Positions 47,251 through 58,872 of a stretch of DNA of 64,000 nt are shown piece after piece. The notes beneath the pieces were generated by a model. The model was not told the origin of the DNA. It searched no databases and was given only the letters and a program-made list of their open reading frames with translations. Source of the DNA: Cryptomeria japonica (Eukaryota; Streptophyta; Pinopsida; Cupressales; Cupressaceae). The first letter of the stretch is position 1. Each line of letters starts with the position of its first letter. Made by a program: the position numbers and the translations under genes. The stretch covers positions 59,790,114 to 59,854,113 of the forward strand of contig NC_081408.1 of the NCBI RefSeq assembly GCF_030272615.1, in the 5' to 3' direction.

Positions 47251-49923
47251 CCCAGTGTCTAGCAAGGCAAGGAATATGACAGGTGAATAAATAGGCTTGC
47301 TAAAATGTTGGTGGATAGAGGGAAGACAAAGACCTTTTATCATGGAGACAATACGGATGCAATTTTCAAGGGCTATAGCATGATGGGACAAGAGACTGGA
47401 TATGACAATGTAAAGCAGTGACATGGCATGAGGGACATGTCAAGAGGTTTTTGAAACTATGTTTAAATTTTGCGTCCTTATGTTAGATCAAGATCAAGGA
47501 ATGAAAAAGAGTGTATGGATAGTGATAAGATATGGATAGGATAAGTAAGACCAAGAATGGGTAAGGGACATGGACTGAAGGTCGGGATAGGATACAAGAT
47601 AGTGGCAGAAAGTTGCAATAAGGTAGGGAATATGGATGAAAGGGTATAATAAGCAAATGGATAAAGACCAAAAGCTATGATGGACTAAAAGCTGCAAACA
47701 AGATGCATGATGCTCATGATGATCCTTAGCCTTGTCAAGATCAAAGGTGGAAAGGGAAACTGGACATGAGGGACAATAGGATAATGGAGGGTAATGACAG
47801 GGGTTCGATAGGATAATGGAACAATGAAGGACAAAAGGATATGATAGGATAAAACCTGCCCCCAAGTACGGTGTGCAAGAAGTTCATAGATTATGCATGA
47901 CGCCGGTTTGCCAGGTTTTCATCATAGTACTTGCCCAAGGTGCCTGTTTGCCAGGTTTTCACCAGTGGACGAATTATTTTTGCTTTAATTTTTTTCTTTC
48001 TTTTGTCTTTTTTTTTTTCACTTTTTTTTTTCAATTTTTTTTTTTTTTCAATTTTTTTTTCTCACTTTTTTTGTTTTGTTTGTATTTTGACTTTTTCAAT
48101 AGAAGATGGACACATGATAGGGGATGGAAGAAGGACTTAAACATCTTTTTGTTTGGATAGTAGCCTTGAAAAAAATAGACCATGGCAATTAAAAGTATGC
48201 TCAAAGACGTTGGTAGGATAAGGTCATGGAAAATAAGATGAAACTAAGGCGAGGATTTATGTAAATGTGTAGGAGAAAAAGTGACACTAAGCAAACATGC
48301 CCTAATCCCACTTTCAACCACACACTTGTGGAATACGAAAGAGCCTAGAGGTATCACACAATTGGCTACTTCTTTTTGTGGAAGAGAGAGCCACGGGCTA
48401 CCTATTAGGATTTCTATTCCTTTGTTGTAATTGAAGGATAGAATGATGCAAGTTCAATTCCTAACCCCAAAGTGCAAGTATGAACTAATAACAAGATTGT
48501 AGAATTGAACTTAAACAATGGAAAGCTGTAAACACAAGGACAAGGCAAGAATGCAAATGCGTACCTGGTGTTAAAATCTGAGTAGAAATGTTTGGGACGG
48601 GGGCGCGAGCACCACTGTCCTGAAACTGCTCCTGAAACTGCTCCTGAAACTGCTGTTTTACAACCTGGAAAACTACTGGAAATGCTAAAAATTGCTGTCT
48701 GACAGAGGGACCAGGGCGTCCAGCGCCCCTGTCCCAGGGACCAGGGCGCCCAGCGCCCCTGTCCTAGCAGGACCAGGGCAGCCCACGCCCCTTTCCTGGT
48801 CTTTTGCTCTGAAATTTGGTGTGTTGCTCGGTTTCTGTCTGCTTCCGCCGGATCTACGACTTGCGACGTCGTCCGAATCTCAAAATCTACACTTATATCT
48901 AAAAAGGTGTTTTGGGCAGCTATATAGGGTTTTTCTTTAGTCAAACCCCCGCTTTGGTGATTTCCACCTCCACGAATAGCCAAGTTGTATTGTAAAAGTA
49001 GTGTGTGTGCAAACCTTGTGTGTGTGCAAGATCCTAAAATGCAAGTAAGCAAACTAGAGCAACCTAGAAAGTAAACCCTAATTACTTGTAAATGATAATG
49101 TAAATGCTCCAAATCAAGATGCAAAGTGATCTAAAGCATGAATACAAATGATATAATGATGCTTATGCCAAGACATGAAAACAACATGAAATCATACCCA
49201 ACCCCAAGGGAGGGGTACAAGCCAATCTTCAGTCGGTGATCCCCTATTGCTCTTCAATGTCTTCAAAGCCCTAAATAGATGAATGAAATTGATGAATGCT
49301 TGATGGATGGATGTTGAATATTGTTGAAGTCTTCAAAGATCTGCTCTTTCGCTGCATAGAAAGTCCCTGGAATCAAAATTCGGATCCTTTCAAATGAAGA
49401 AAGAGAGTTCTTATATATGAAACCCTAGGTCTTAATTCAAATTTTTGGTCGACCTAGAGATTGAATCTCTCGCCAATTTCTTGGGGTTAAGCTTTATTTT
49501 ATGATTGGATCGCACTCCTAAAATTTTGGGAAAAATATCTAGGACTGTGTGCACTCCGAGCGCCATGGTCCCGACAACTTTTCACCAAATTATCAGGGCC
49601 GTCGGATATGATGATTTTAGAGTGAATCCTAAAGTTACAGGTGATTTCGAGATGTTTTGACCCCCAAATCAAGCCCCCAAGATCAAAATAGGACCTAATT
49701 AGGGTTTTTGATTAGATGATGTATTGGAGGAATAAGATGAAAGGGGCACACTTTAATGAAAGGGCCCAACTTTATGATATGGAAGATGATGAAATAGGAC
49801 CTTAGACCTAATTAATTTGATTAATTAAGTGCTAAAGGGGAAATGCAATGCAAAATGCAAAATGCGCCAAGGCGGGTGCTAAACTAGGTGTGAAATTGTA
49901 CCACCCTAGCAAGTGCATACAAT
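47251..49923. other. D internal noncoding region
   Basis: No gene is recognised. It contains a duplicated phrase TTTGCCAGGTTTTCA (about 47906 and 47947), a poly-T tract interrupted by single bases (about 47985-48090), the GC-rich hairpin triplet (48708-48796) and GTGTGCACTCCGAGCGCCAT (near 49550), whose near complement is found in LTR F near 32405. Confidence 0.5.
48708..48796. repeat. Three tandem GC-rich hairpins in D
   Basis: Three 27-bp units starting GGACCAGGGCG (48708, 48738, 48770), each with inverted arms around a short centre (for example GGACCAGGGCGC and GCGCCCCTGTCC). They are spaced 30-32 bp and related to those in LTR F. Confidence 0.8.
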
Positions 49924-51543
49924 TTACAATGCTACAGTAAAGGATTGGATCAAAGGGATCGAAGGATGAAAAATATGCATTGGATAATGGATAGGGTATT
50001 GGAAGAACTGTGCTTGAGTGGATAGAAATGTTGGCAAGATTGACATTGGCACACACCTTGAGGGGTGATGGACTGATGGAGGAAATATGTATCTCAGATT
50101 GTGAGATTTGGATGGAGGAATAGCTTGGGATTTTGGGACATAAGAGCCCAAAATGGATGATGTAGGTGATGGAGGAATAGATTTGAGAGGTTTGGATGGA
50201 GGAATAGCAATTTTAGATGCCAATTTTGATGTTTCTTTAGGCTTTTGTGCTTCAAGGAGCCACTTAGGGATCCACATGGTTTTTGATTTTTCATGCTTTT
50301 GTGGTTCCTTGGAGTGCATTGCTTGCACAAGGGATTTAGGAACCCATACATATTTTGACTTTTCTTTATTTTTCTCAGTGGGCCTTTGTGGCCTTTTGGA
50401 TATTTCTTTTTCTTTATAGATCATATTGTTCTTTGTTTTGACATGTCGATTATATTGGACATGTTGATCCTTGAATACATGTGGATTGCTAGACTTGTGA
50501 TGTTTACACTTGGCATCCAAATTGCTTGGAGGGGGAAATGAATGCATGGATGGATATGAATGAAATGGAGTTATTTTGGATTGATGAAGTTTACTCAAGG
50601 ATGTGTGCCTTTGCTGACCTTGCATAAAGGAGGAAGGGATATAAGGACCTAAGATGGGTGGAAAGGATGATGGGGAAGGGATATGTTTGGATTTTGATGG
50701 AGGGATACCAACGTCTTGAGAGTGAGTTGTGTAGACATGACCCTTAAGATCTTCTTTAACATGAAGGAATTCTTTCTTATGAAGATCTACTCCTTTGCCT
50801 TTATGGATATCTTGACTTGTAGGATACTCTTTTCTTTGGGAAGAAGACGCAAGTCCATTATGAGGTGGATATGATATGAGAGAAATAATGAGATCTTGAA
50901 GTGGATCGGATTGCACCAAAGTGGAAGAACCCATTATGCATGTCGAGGGTTCATGAAAATCTTGCACTAACACGTTAAAATCATGAGGGGGATTAGGATC
51001 ATGAGGGGGACTAGGATTGTGTAGTGGACATGGTTCAATGATAGGCTCTTCGAGAGATGGAATGGGAGAAATAATGGGATCATCAAAAGAAATGCGATCT
51101 TGGAGTGTATATGGAGGATTAAGACAAGGAGATGGAGGAACAAAGGGATCTTGTGGTGGATTTAAATAAATAATTTGATCTTGACAAGGAGGAAGATCAT
51201 TGGAATCCTCTTTAAAGGTGCTTTGCTCTTGAATTTTAATGGGATCATTGGAAAGGATGGAAGGGATATCTTTATCTTTCTTAGGAAGCGGAATGCCAAT
51301 GGGATTTGAAAAGACACTATTTTCATGAAATGGAAGGGGATCATTTGGGATTGGATGGACTGAGATATCTTGATCTTTCTCAGGGAATGGAATGTCAATA
51401 GGATTTGAATGGACATTGTGTTCTTAGATAGAATTGACAAGAATAAGTGAATCATCGCGAGTGTCTGGGAACATGGGGTCCTAGTCAACAATTGGATGGG
51501 ATGATAAGGTTTCAGGATCTTGATCTTGATTTTCTTTAGGACT
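49924..51543 (-). pseudogene. D-specific proline-rich protein, C-terminal part
   Basis: One frame runs from MSPKENQDQDPE (51543) to a stop at 49924, about 540 codons with only two in-frame stops (near 51480 and 51424). The protein is rich in Pro, Ser, Lys and His. It has internal duplications: NPIDIPFPEKDQDIS against NPIGIPLPKKDKDIPS; KYVWVPKSLVQA against KTMWIPKWLLEA; PPILGPYIPSS against SSILGSYVPKS. I recognise no known domain. It occupies the place of the gag C-terminus and pol. A -1 or +1 frame change near 51550-51600 separates it from the gag-like part, so both may once have been one ORF. Function is unknown; a structural or RNA-binding role is only a guess. Confidence 0.6.
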
Positions 51544-51557
51544 CATTTATTTGTGCT

Positions 51558-52817
51558 CTAAATTATCCTCTTGACATGGGGTTGGACTTTGGATATGCAT
51601 GTGGGATTCTGACAAGTGATTAATGCTTTGGCACAAAGGAAATGCACTTTGAACATTTGTGATGGATTCTGGCAAGGAATCAATGCTTGAACATGAGGAA
51701 GAGGGCTTCGAATGGGATCCTCTAAAACAGGTAATGGCAATAAAGTGCATGGTGGCATTGGATCTTGTATTTCTGAAACATGACAAGGATGTGCATCATG
51801 AATTGGATTATCGTGGCAATCAATTATGGATAGCTCTTGGATAATTGCATCCTTGGGTGTATTGTTTGATGAGGACAATATAGAAGGTTCTTGTGAAACT
51901 TCTAAAGGTGTAGGGATAGATGCCACTGGAGAGTCAATTTGTTTATGAGGGGATGAGGTATTGCTAGACATAAGTGTATTATCTTGATCTTCTTCCAATA
52001 ACTCACTTGGTAGGTTCCTTAAGAGCCTTCCAATAAAGCCACCTTTCTTTCAAGGTTTTGACATAGTTGTATCTGGAATTTGAACTTGTTTGGAAAGGAG
52101 TTGGTTCTGATCTGATGTCATGTTTTGATATTGGACTTGGTTCAATTGTTCTGACATGTTTGAAACTTGGGTTGGTGTGTGCTGCAACCTTTGTTTTTGA
52201 ATGTTTGGTTGTGGTTGTTGACATTGATATTCCACCATTGGTTGAACTATTTGTGTACATTGTATAGTTGGTTGGAGATATTGTTGAAATTGGACCATTG
52301 GTTGTACTGGTTGTATATGTTGAACAATTGGTTGAACCATTGGTTGTATTGGTTGAAAATCTGATTGATAGTAAACACCTTCTTGTTCTTGTTGTGGAGG
52401 CACATAATGTTGAAATTTATGTTGTCTCTTTTCTTGAAATTGTTTCATCATCTCTATTTGGGAGAGGAGAGCTGGTATGTCTGATCGTTCAAGAAGAGAT
52501 CTTACATCAATTGGCTCAATCTTTGGATTTCGACCTAGAAATTTTTGAAACATTTTGGACATTTATGATCTATTCTTCTCAATGTTTTTCACTCTTTGTT
52601 CCAAAATCTCATTTTCTTGAGCTAGCTTCTCCTCTAGTTTTTGTATTTGGAGACTTGTTTCATCATAAAAAGTTTGATTGATATTGCCTTGTTGTTGGGT
52701 TGGATATAATTGTGATTGCCTTAGATTAAAATTTGATTGCATTGTCGGTTGATACGTCAAACTTTGTTGCATCATTGGTGCTTGGAACCTTGTTTCAATA
52801 GACATGTCACTATGCAA
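51558..52817 (-). pseudogene. D gag-like N-terminal ORF (Gln-rich)
   Basis: Segments 52817-52563, 52562-52050 and 51998-51558 share one frame, interrupted by TAA near 52563 and TGA near 52049 (probable CAA and CGA originals). The start MHSDMSIETRFQAPM parallels MHLHSDMPVETRSKSKK of G1. It is followed by a short coiled-coil-like KLEEKLAQENEILEQRVK, a RSLLERSDIPALLSQIEMM helix and a long Gln/Pro-rich repeat (PIQPMVQPIVQHIQPVQPMV). No Retrotrans_gag core, zinc knuckle or enzyme is present. It probably marks an internal ORF that diverged from gag or replaced it. Confidence 0.6.
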
Positions 52818-54899
52818 TGTTTTTGGGATTTTTGATTTTAAAAGGATGATGTATGATATGCAACTAAATGCAAACTAAATAGATGAAAATGCAATCTATG
52901 GCAATAATGCAACCTATGTTTTTGTTGTTTTTCAAGATTTTGACAAACTTTTGAATGCAATTCCAAAAATGAGACCCTTAGGAAATTGAAATGATGTCTA
53001 GACCTCAAAGGAAAAAGGACCAAGTGACAAAAGGACAAAATGACAATGTCTCCCCTATATGCTTGGATACTAAGCTAGGTTTGACCAAATGATAGTGATG
53101 ACAAAAATAGAAAAGGTTTGATAAGGTCTAGACTTCCTAACAATGACTTAGGGTTTATCAAAGATTTGGAATTACTCAAGTATGACAAAACCTAGCTTTG
53201 ACACTATATGCAAAGGGACAATTACTATGCAAGTGATCCTAATATTATATGATAATGACTTAAGCTTAATGAAGAGACCTAGGGTATGCAAATGAAAATG
53301 TATGACAATTTCAACCTAAGGAAAAACCTAAGGTTGAATTATGAAATGGTATTGCTCTAATGCAAGAGGACACATGCAAATGGATGACCCTTATTGATAT
53401 GCAAAGGAGTATGACCTAGGTGAAACTTAACCTTGGTAATTGACAATGACTTTGCAAAATGCAAACCTAGGATGAACCTAAATCTAAGTGACATGAATGT
53501 TGAGACAAGATTTTGAAAAATGTTTGACAACCATGTTTGAAGATGTTTTGAACTTTGTTGGATGAAATGTTCTTGTGTTTAACCTTGTTTTGAATCAATT
53601 TGCCTTGTTTTTGAAATGAGATGCAATTCAACTTTTGACAAGTAAAGAAGAGAAGATATTTTAACTTAGACTCAATACAATCATGCTCATTCACACATTT
53701 CTTATGGTAGGCAAGGACATTAGGTACTTGAGAGGTAGACTCGTTATGGGATTCTAGGAGAATACATAGATGCTTGACACCACGGGCTCCCCTCCACAAC
53801 ACTCACTTCTCAGGGCAGCCAAGCATCAGTCCCCATGGAAATCTCCCCATGGTGAACTTAGTATCTCTTCCAAGTATCCGAACTTGTCCTTCTCAAGCAA
53901 CTAGAAGGATTTTTGGCCTCTAAATACAAGGTGTTTAGTAAGGATTTCTGTTAAGCGTTACTTCTTGGTGTCACACAAGCGTGATTGAGACATTAAGGCC
54001 ACCAAGATACCAAACAAATGTAGTCACACAAGCATTATTTAGACCGTGAGGCCCTACTTAGATGTTGATATGAGAAAGAGTTCAAGGGTCATCACTTCCC
54101 AAGTAACTGCAATTCCCACATAACCCTTCCTTCAAAGCTTTCGCCCATCAGGTATTTGTTTATAGTGAGTTAGAATGCCAAGGTATTCTAGCCATACTCA
54201 CTTTGGGTCGTTCCCTTCTCACAATTATCACTTGCTTGCAAAAGCAAAATGGTCAGGAAGGCAGGCCCTCTAAAGGTGACACACAATCAAAAATATGAGC
54301 ATGGTATTGAAGATCTAGATTTCTGATCACCCTAAGAAGGATGAGAGCATACTCTCCTACTCCAATGTCAAACTCAACAATAAAAGCAAACATACATTCA
54401 TTCCATCCTATTTAGAAATCATACTAGGTGCCTAAATATTAATTACAAACACAAAGTTTAGTTGTAGTCCAAGGCAACCTGCAAAACCCAAGTCAGAAGT
54501 TTGATATGTTTAGTCTTTGACTATCTAACCTGCACAAAAACATGTTAGTAGTTTCATTTGTTGTCTTTGCCATGCGTATGCCAAGGTTCTGCATAGAGAA
54601 TCAGTACCAAAAAACCAAAAAGCAAAAACAACATTGAAAACAGAACAATTTGCAAGTAAAAACACACTGCCTTTTACCTCTGTTTCTGTCCCTACACAGG
54701 TGCAGAAGTCTTGACACAGGCACAAAATGCTTGACACAGGCACAGATTGTCCTTGACATAGGCGCAAAATGCTTAACACAGGTGCAGAATGCTTGACACA
54801 GGTGCAAAAGTTCCTAGAAAACCCTACATTACCCTGTTTCTTGGGTTTTCAACCTGTAAATCAACTCAAAAGCACTCAAAAGCATGGTTAAGTGGTTAG
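52818..54899 (-). other. D untranslated leader
   Basis: No gene. Nearly colinear with the G1 leader (5497-7662) over its whole length, with scattered substitutions. Confidence 0.75.
54688..54815 (-). repeat. Tandem array in the D leader
   Basis: Five or six units of ACACAGGTGCAGAATGCTTG (plus strand, period about 20-24), 85-210 nt from the PBS. It is a shorter version of the G1 array; several GCGC cores have become GCAC or GTGC. Confidence 0.82.
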
Positions 54900-54917
54900 T
54901 TCACATCGGGTTCACCA
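54900..54917 (-). other. Primer-binding site of D, tRNA-Trp
   Basis: TGGTGAACCCGATGTGAA on the minus strand, one C-to-T difference from the G1 site; 5 nt from the LTR end. Confidence 0.82.
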
Positions 54918-54922
54918 ATTAA

Positions 54923-56319
54923 TGTATCTAGGAAATTGGAAATCATCAAAGAAAATATCAATATTAGTAATCTAGCTCAATCACAAAAGCTCAAATGCAA
55001 TGATCAATCCTAATTACATCCAATAAAGACATGAAAACAAAACATTCAAGATTTTAAAATTAAGCAAACCAAATGCAGATTTGAATGTCTCCTTCATGTG
55101 GCTCCATTGTCCTTCTTTCTCCTTCAAATAGCTTTGTTGTGGATCTCACCTACTAGTGCATGATCATGATATGAAAGCAAGTAGACAAGATGATAGCTCA
55201 AGAATACTTGAAGCATGATTGATTCGGGAAACGATTCGAAAAGTGATTCGTTCGATAATGTGATTAGTTGGGATTGAAGAAATTCATCCAATTTATAGAT
55301 AAATTGGAGAAAAGACAAGATTAGCATGAAGAGATTCAAATGGAAATTGCAAATCAAGAATGACAAATACGACAAATTATGACAAATTTGCACTTTCTAT
55401 GCAAGATTGATTGATTGATAATTATGACAAATTATGACAAATTGAAATGTCATTCCCACAAAATTAGGAGAAAAATAGGATAGAATTGAATTAGAAATTA
55501 GGAAAATTAGAAAATTGAGGAAATTAGGAATTAAGTGAATTAATTAACAATTTTTCATTTATTAATTAATTCACAAAGATGGAAGAATTAGTTAGCCAAT
55601 TAAATAAACATTTAATTGTGACAAGAAGACCTAGGATAAATAAATAAATAATTTAACCTAGAGGGAGAAATGACAAACAAGGTTAAATGAATAAAATCAT
55701 GAAACCCTAAAAGATGAATTAGAAATGCAAGGATGACAATTAGGTCTTGATGTAGGATTGATTTGATCATGATTCTGATTAATGACAGGACCAATGCTGA
55801 CAAATGATTTGATTGATAAATGTGCCGATTGACGAGGGACAATGACTAATTGATCCAAATTGAGAAAGATGACGATCGATGACAAATCGATTGCAAAATG
55901 ACAAAATTGACAAGAAGACAAGGATCAATGACAAAATAGATCACAAGACGACAAGATTGATGAGAAATTGATCAAAAGACAAGAATCAATGACAAATCGA
56001 TCGCATGATGACAAGATTGATAAGAGGACAAAACCCTAATTAGAATTGATGATGTCCAAAATGATGACAAATGAATACGCACATAGATGCGACAGGATAA
56101 GATTGACCAAAATCATGATTGAAAATTGTTATTGACAAGACCAAATTTGAAAGCGAGACAACTGAAGAATGTAGAAGAAGGACTCGATGCTCGCAAATGA
56201 TAAAGACCAAGTGCGTGACATAGGAGAAATGTTAATGCGACACAAAAACCCTAAAATAAGGCAATGCGCAAATGTTAAAGTATGATTCCGCAAGCGTTGA
56301 CCATTTTTAGACGTCTACA
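54923..56319 (-). repeat. 5' LTR of D
   Basis: 1397 bp, from TGTAGACGTCTAAAAATGG at 56319 to ...TACA at 54923. TATA box (TATAAAT) at 55291-55297 within CCAATTT...AAATTGG. Nearly identical to the 3' LTR. Confidence 0.9.
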
Positions 56320-56324
56320 GTTAT
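56320..56324. repeat. TSD of D, right copy
   Basis: GTTAT, identical to 41902-41906. Confidence 0.88.
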
Positions 56325-57123
56325 GTATCTCCCCCTGAACCATAGTTCAAATCCTTACCAGTACTTCCAATGAACCAAATACTAGCTCATCATCTTCAAC
56401 AATAAAATTTGTCATCTCATCTTCTTGATATGAACACCTGCTATCAATATGTTGATCCTTGTGACTAGATCATCTCCCACTATTATTTTCTTATTTGTTG
56501 CAAATGCAATTCTTTTTGTTGTTCACTTGAGAAATGGTCTCCCCCTTAGGCCAATAACCTCTATGCTCCATCTCCCATGATGCACACACCAATATGTTCC
56601 ATTCGCACATCTATTTTCTTTCATCACCATTTTTAGTAGGAAAACAAATATCTTCTAGATACTACATATCAAGTTATATACATATAAACAGTCACCATCC
56701 TCATCAAAGTCCTCTCTGTCAGTTAATGTCCTTATTCCTTTTGAAAGAAATTTTGGGGGTGAAATATATGATCATGTTTAGCTTCCCCTTAGATCTCACA
56801 TCTCCTTAAGCTTGAGGAGATATCACCTATGCATGGAATGCATCATTTTGGCCCATAGAAACATTCTTCATTTTCTCATCTCCTTGGCTTCACTTTCTTT
56901 TCCATACCCTCACAGACCCTTTGTTATGCATATTTGGGGCACTACTCCTCTTATTGTATCTAGATGGTCTTATCTGGTTTCTCCTATAATCTACATTCCT
57001 GTGACAAATAGATGGAGCAAAATAGTTTCTTGGCATAACAAGAGCATTTCTGATTTTGTTCCATGCATGTATTTGTCTTTCATATGTTCTACCAACTCTT
57101 TAATGTTGACTATGGTTGTTATA

Positions 57124-58798
57124 TCATACATTTTTGTTGATAGAGTAAGTGTGGGGGCTGCCATATGGTTGTATTGATTTTCTCCTACACTCAATACTTC
57201 TATGACCAACTTTATTGCAGATATAACAAAGGACATTTACATTTCTTGAGGTAGAAAATGGGCTCTTCCTATCATAGATGGAAGTAGATTTATGCATGTG
57301 TCTACAATTTGACATACTATGTCCATATACACCACATCTATGACAAACTACATTTCTATTTCTAGAGACAACAACTTGATCTATTTTAGACCTATTTCTA
57401 CATTCATTTGCCTTGTTCCCATAACCTTTGCAAGAGTAACAATAACCAAAGAAAGGGGAATTGTAACTTACAAATTTAATTTGCCAAGTGTGTGGAGATC
57501 TTGCTAACCGGTTTTCTCCATTCCTTCTTCCTTTATTGATGATCTTGGGATATTCACTTGCAATAGACATATGTGTTGATTTCCTCCTATTCTTAGTCTT
57601 GTCTGCAGAAGCATTGATTGATCTTCTATATCTCCTCCTTGGGTTCTTATCTCTGATGAAGCCATCTTCATTCAACTTGCCTTTTCCTTTTGAATCAGAA
57701 TTGTTCTTCTTTGTTCCAGAAGTCTTCATCTTCATGTTTTCAGCAGTTGTAGTTAGATCTATCTTCTTCCTTGGGGTATTCTTGATTGTGAAGGTTTGTC
57801 TATTACCATTCTCACTAGAAGAGACAATGTGTATCTCCTTCTTAGATGTATCATTGCTGGTATAACATTCACCATCATCATATCCAACACCTTTGGTATC
57901 CTTTGAGTTCTTTTGTTTACTCAACATATCATCTAGTGCTTTAGTGCCACCATTATACTTCTTTCTTGGTTTGAGTACATCATTACAACTCTCAAGTTAT
58001 TTTCTTTGAGACACTACTTCTTGTTCTATTTTTTGACACTCCTCTTTAACTTCCAAATCTGATTTTTTCACCTCATACATCCTTTTAGCATCATCCAATT
58101 ATGTTCTTAGATCTGAATTTTTTTGCTTACACTCCTCGAGACACTTGTTCAATTTGTCTTGTTCTTCAACAACAACATATTTAACATTTTTGTATTCTTT
58201 CCTCACCTTTTTGAGTTCTTCAAGTGCACTGACAAGCTCACCTTCAAGATCAAACTCAACTTCAACTTCATCTTCTTCTTCATCATTGCTACCAAATAAG
58301 TCGAGATTGTTGGAATGAGATTCACTCACCCTTTGAAGTTTCCTTCTCACTTTGAGTGTCTTGTGCCATGAATAGTTGATTTTAATTTTCATCTTCACTA
58401 CAACTACTATCTAATCTTCTCTTATCATCTACACATTTGTCTGCACCTTTATTCTTATTCATTCCATAGTCTGATCCAGTAGTGCTAGGCTCTTCTCCAT
58501 AGAGTTTCTTCAGTCTATCCCATATGCTCTTTGTTGATTTACATTTCTTGAATTTTGTAGATATTGTATCTGACAACCCGTTGAGTATAACCTTTGTCGA
58601 TTCAGCATTGCATTCATATTCTCTTTTAGCTTCAAATTTAGTAGGAGAACCAATAGATCTAGAGTATCCATTCTTGACTAACATCCAGACATCATACCCT
58701 AAGGAGGAGAAATAGACTTCTATTCTAGAACTCCATATGGCATAGTTTGTGCCATCAAACTTTGGTACAACAACAAAGGTTGACTCATACATCACCAT
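57124..58798 (-). pseudogene. Copia X gag
   Basis: The N-terminal segment (58798-58382) reads PKFDGTNYAIWSSRIEVYF, LVKNGYSRS and KSIWDRLKKLYGEE, the UBN2-type gag of plant Ty1/copia. A middle segment (58398-58099) is a charged coiled coil (LVSALEELKKVRKEYKN). The C-terminal segment (57927-57124) has three zinc knuckles: CYSCKGYGNKANEC (Asn in place of His), CHRCGVYGHSMSNC and CYICNKVGHRSIEC. A frameshift near 58390 and a stop-containing gap at 57930-58100 separate the segments. A degraded tail follows to 56991 (RTYERQIHAWN-like). No protease or pol follows, which makes X gag-only. Confidence 0.85.
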
Positions 58799-58856
58799 TG
58801 TGTTTACACACTAGAATCTACCCAAGCTAGAGTAAGCTTATCTAATTGGAAACCTA

Positions 58857-58870
58857 GGGATCTGATACCA
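58857..58870 (-). other. Primer-binding site of X, tRNA-Met
   Basis: TGGTATCAGATCCC on the minus strand, two bases from the LTR end CCTTCA. TGGTATCAGA is the common initiator tRNA-Met site of plant copia elements. Confidence 0.8.
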
Positions 58871-58872
58871 AT

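Larger units (their letters stand above)
41907..56319 (-). mobile_element. Complete non-autonomous gypsy element D (14.4 kb)
   Basis: LTRs of 1397 bp (54923-56319) and 1396 bp (41907-43302) are nearly identical. The 5-bp duplication GTTAT is exact on both sides (41902-41906, 56320-56324). PBS, leader and gag start resemble G1. Between them lies a gag-like and proline-rich ORF instead of pol, then a spacer, an antisense PMD remnant and the PPT. It is inserted in the internal region of copia X between its gag and PPT. Enzymes must have come from an autonomous relative such as G1. Confidence 0.92.

Noticed and set aside
47873-48160. Phe-rich plus-strand frames
   Set aside because: Product of the poly-T tract; no domain or codon pattern.
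48414-49124. 236-codon minus-strand frame in D
   Set aside because: Low-complexity composition, spans the GC-rich hairpins, no recognisable domain and no equivalent in related elements.
51162-51491. 109-codon Ile/Lys-rich minus-strand frame
   Set aside because: Out of frame with the longer Pro-rich ORF that shows internal protein-level duplications in the other frame.
57319-57865. Plus-strand frames opposite the copia X gag
   Set aside because: Shadows of the zinc-knuckle-bearing gag on the minus strand.
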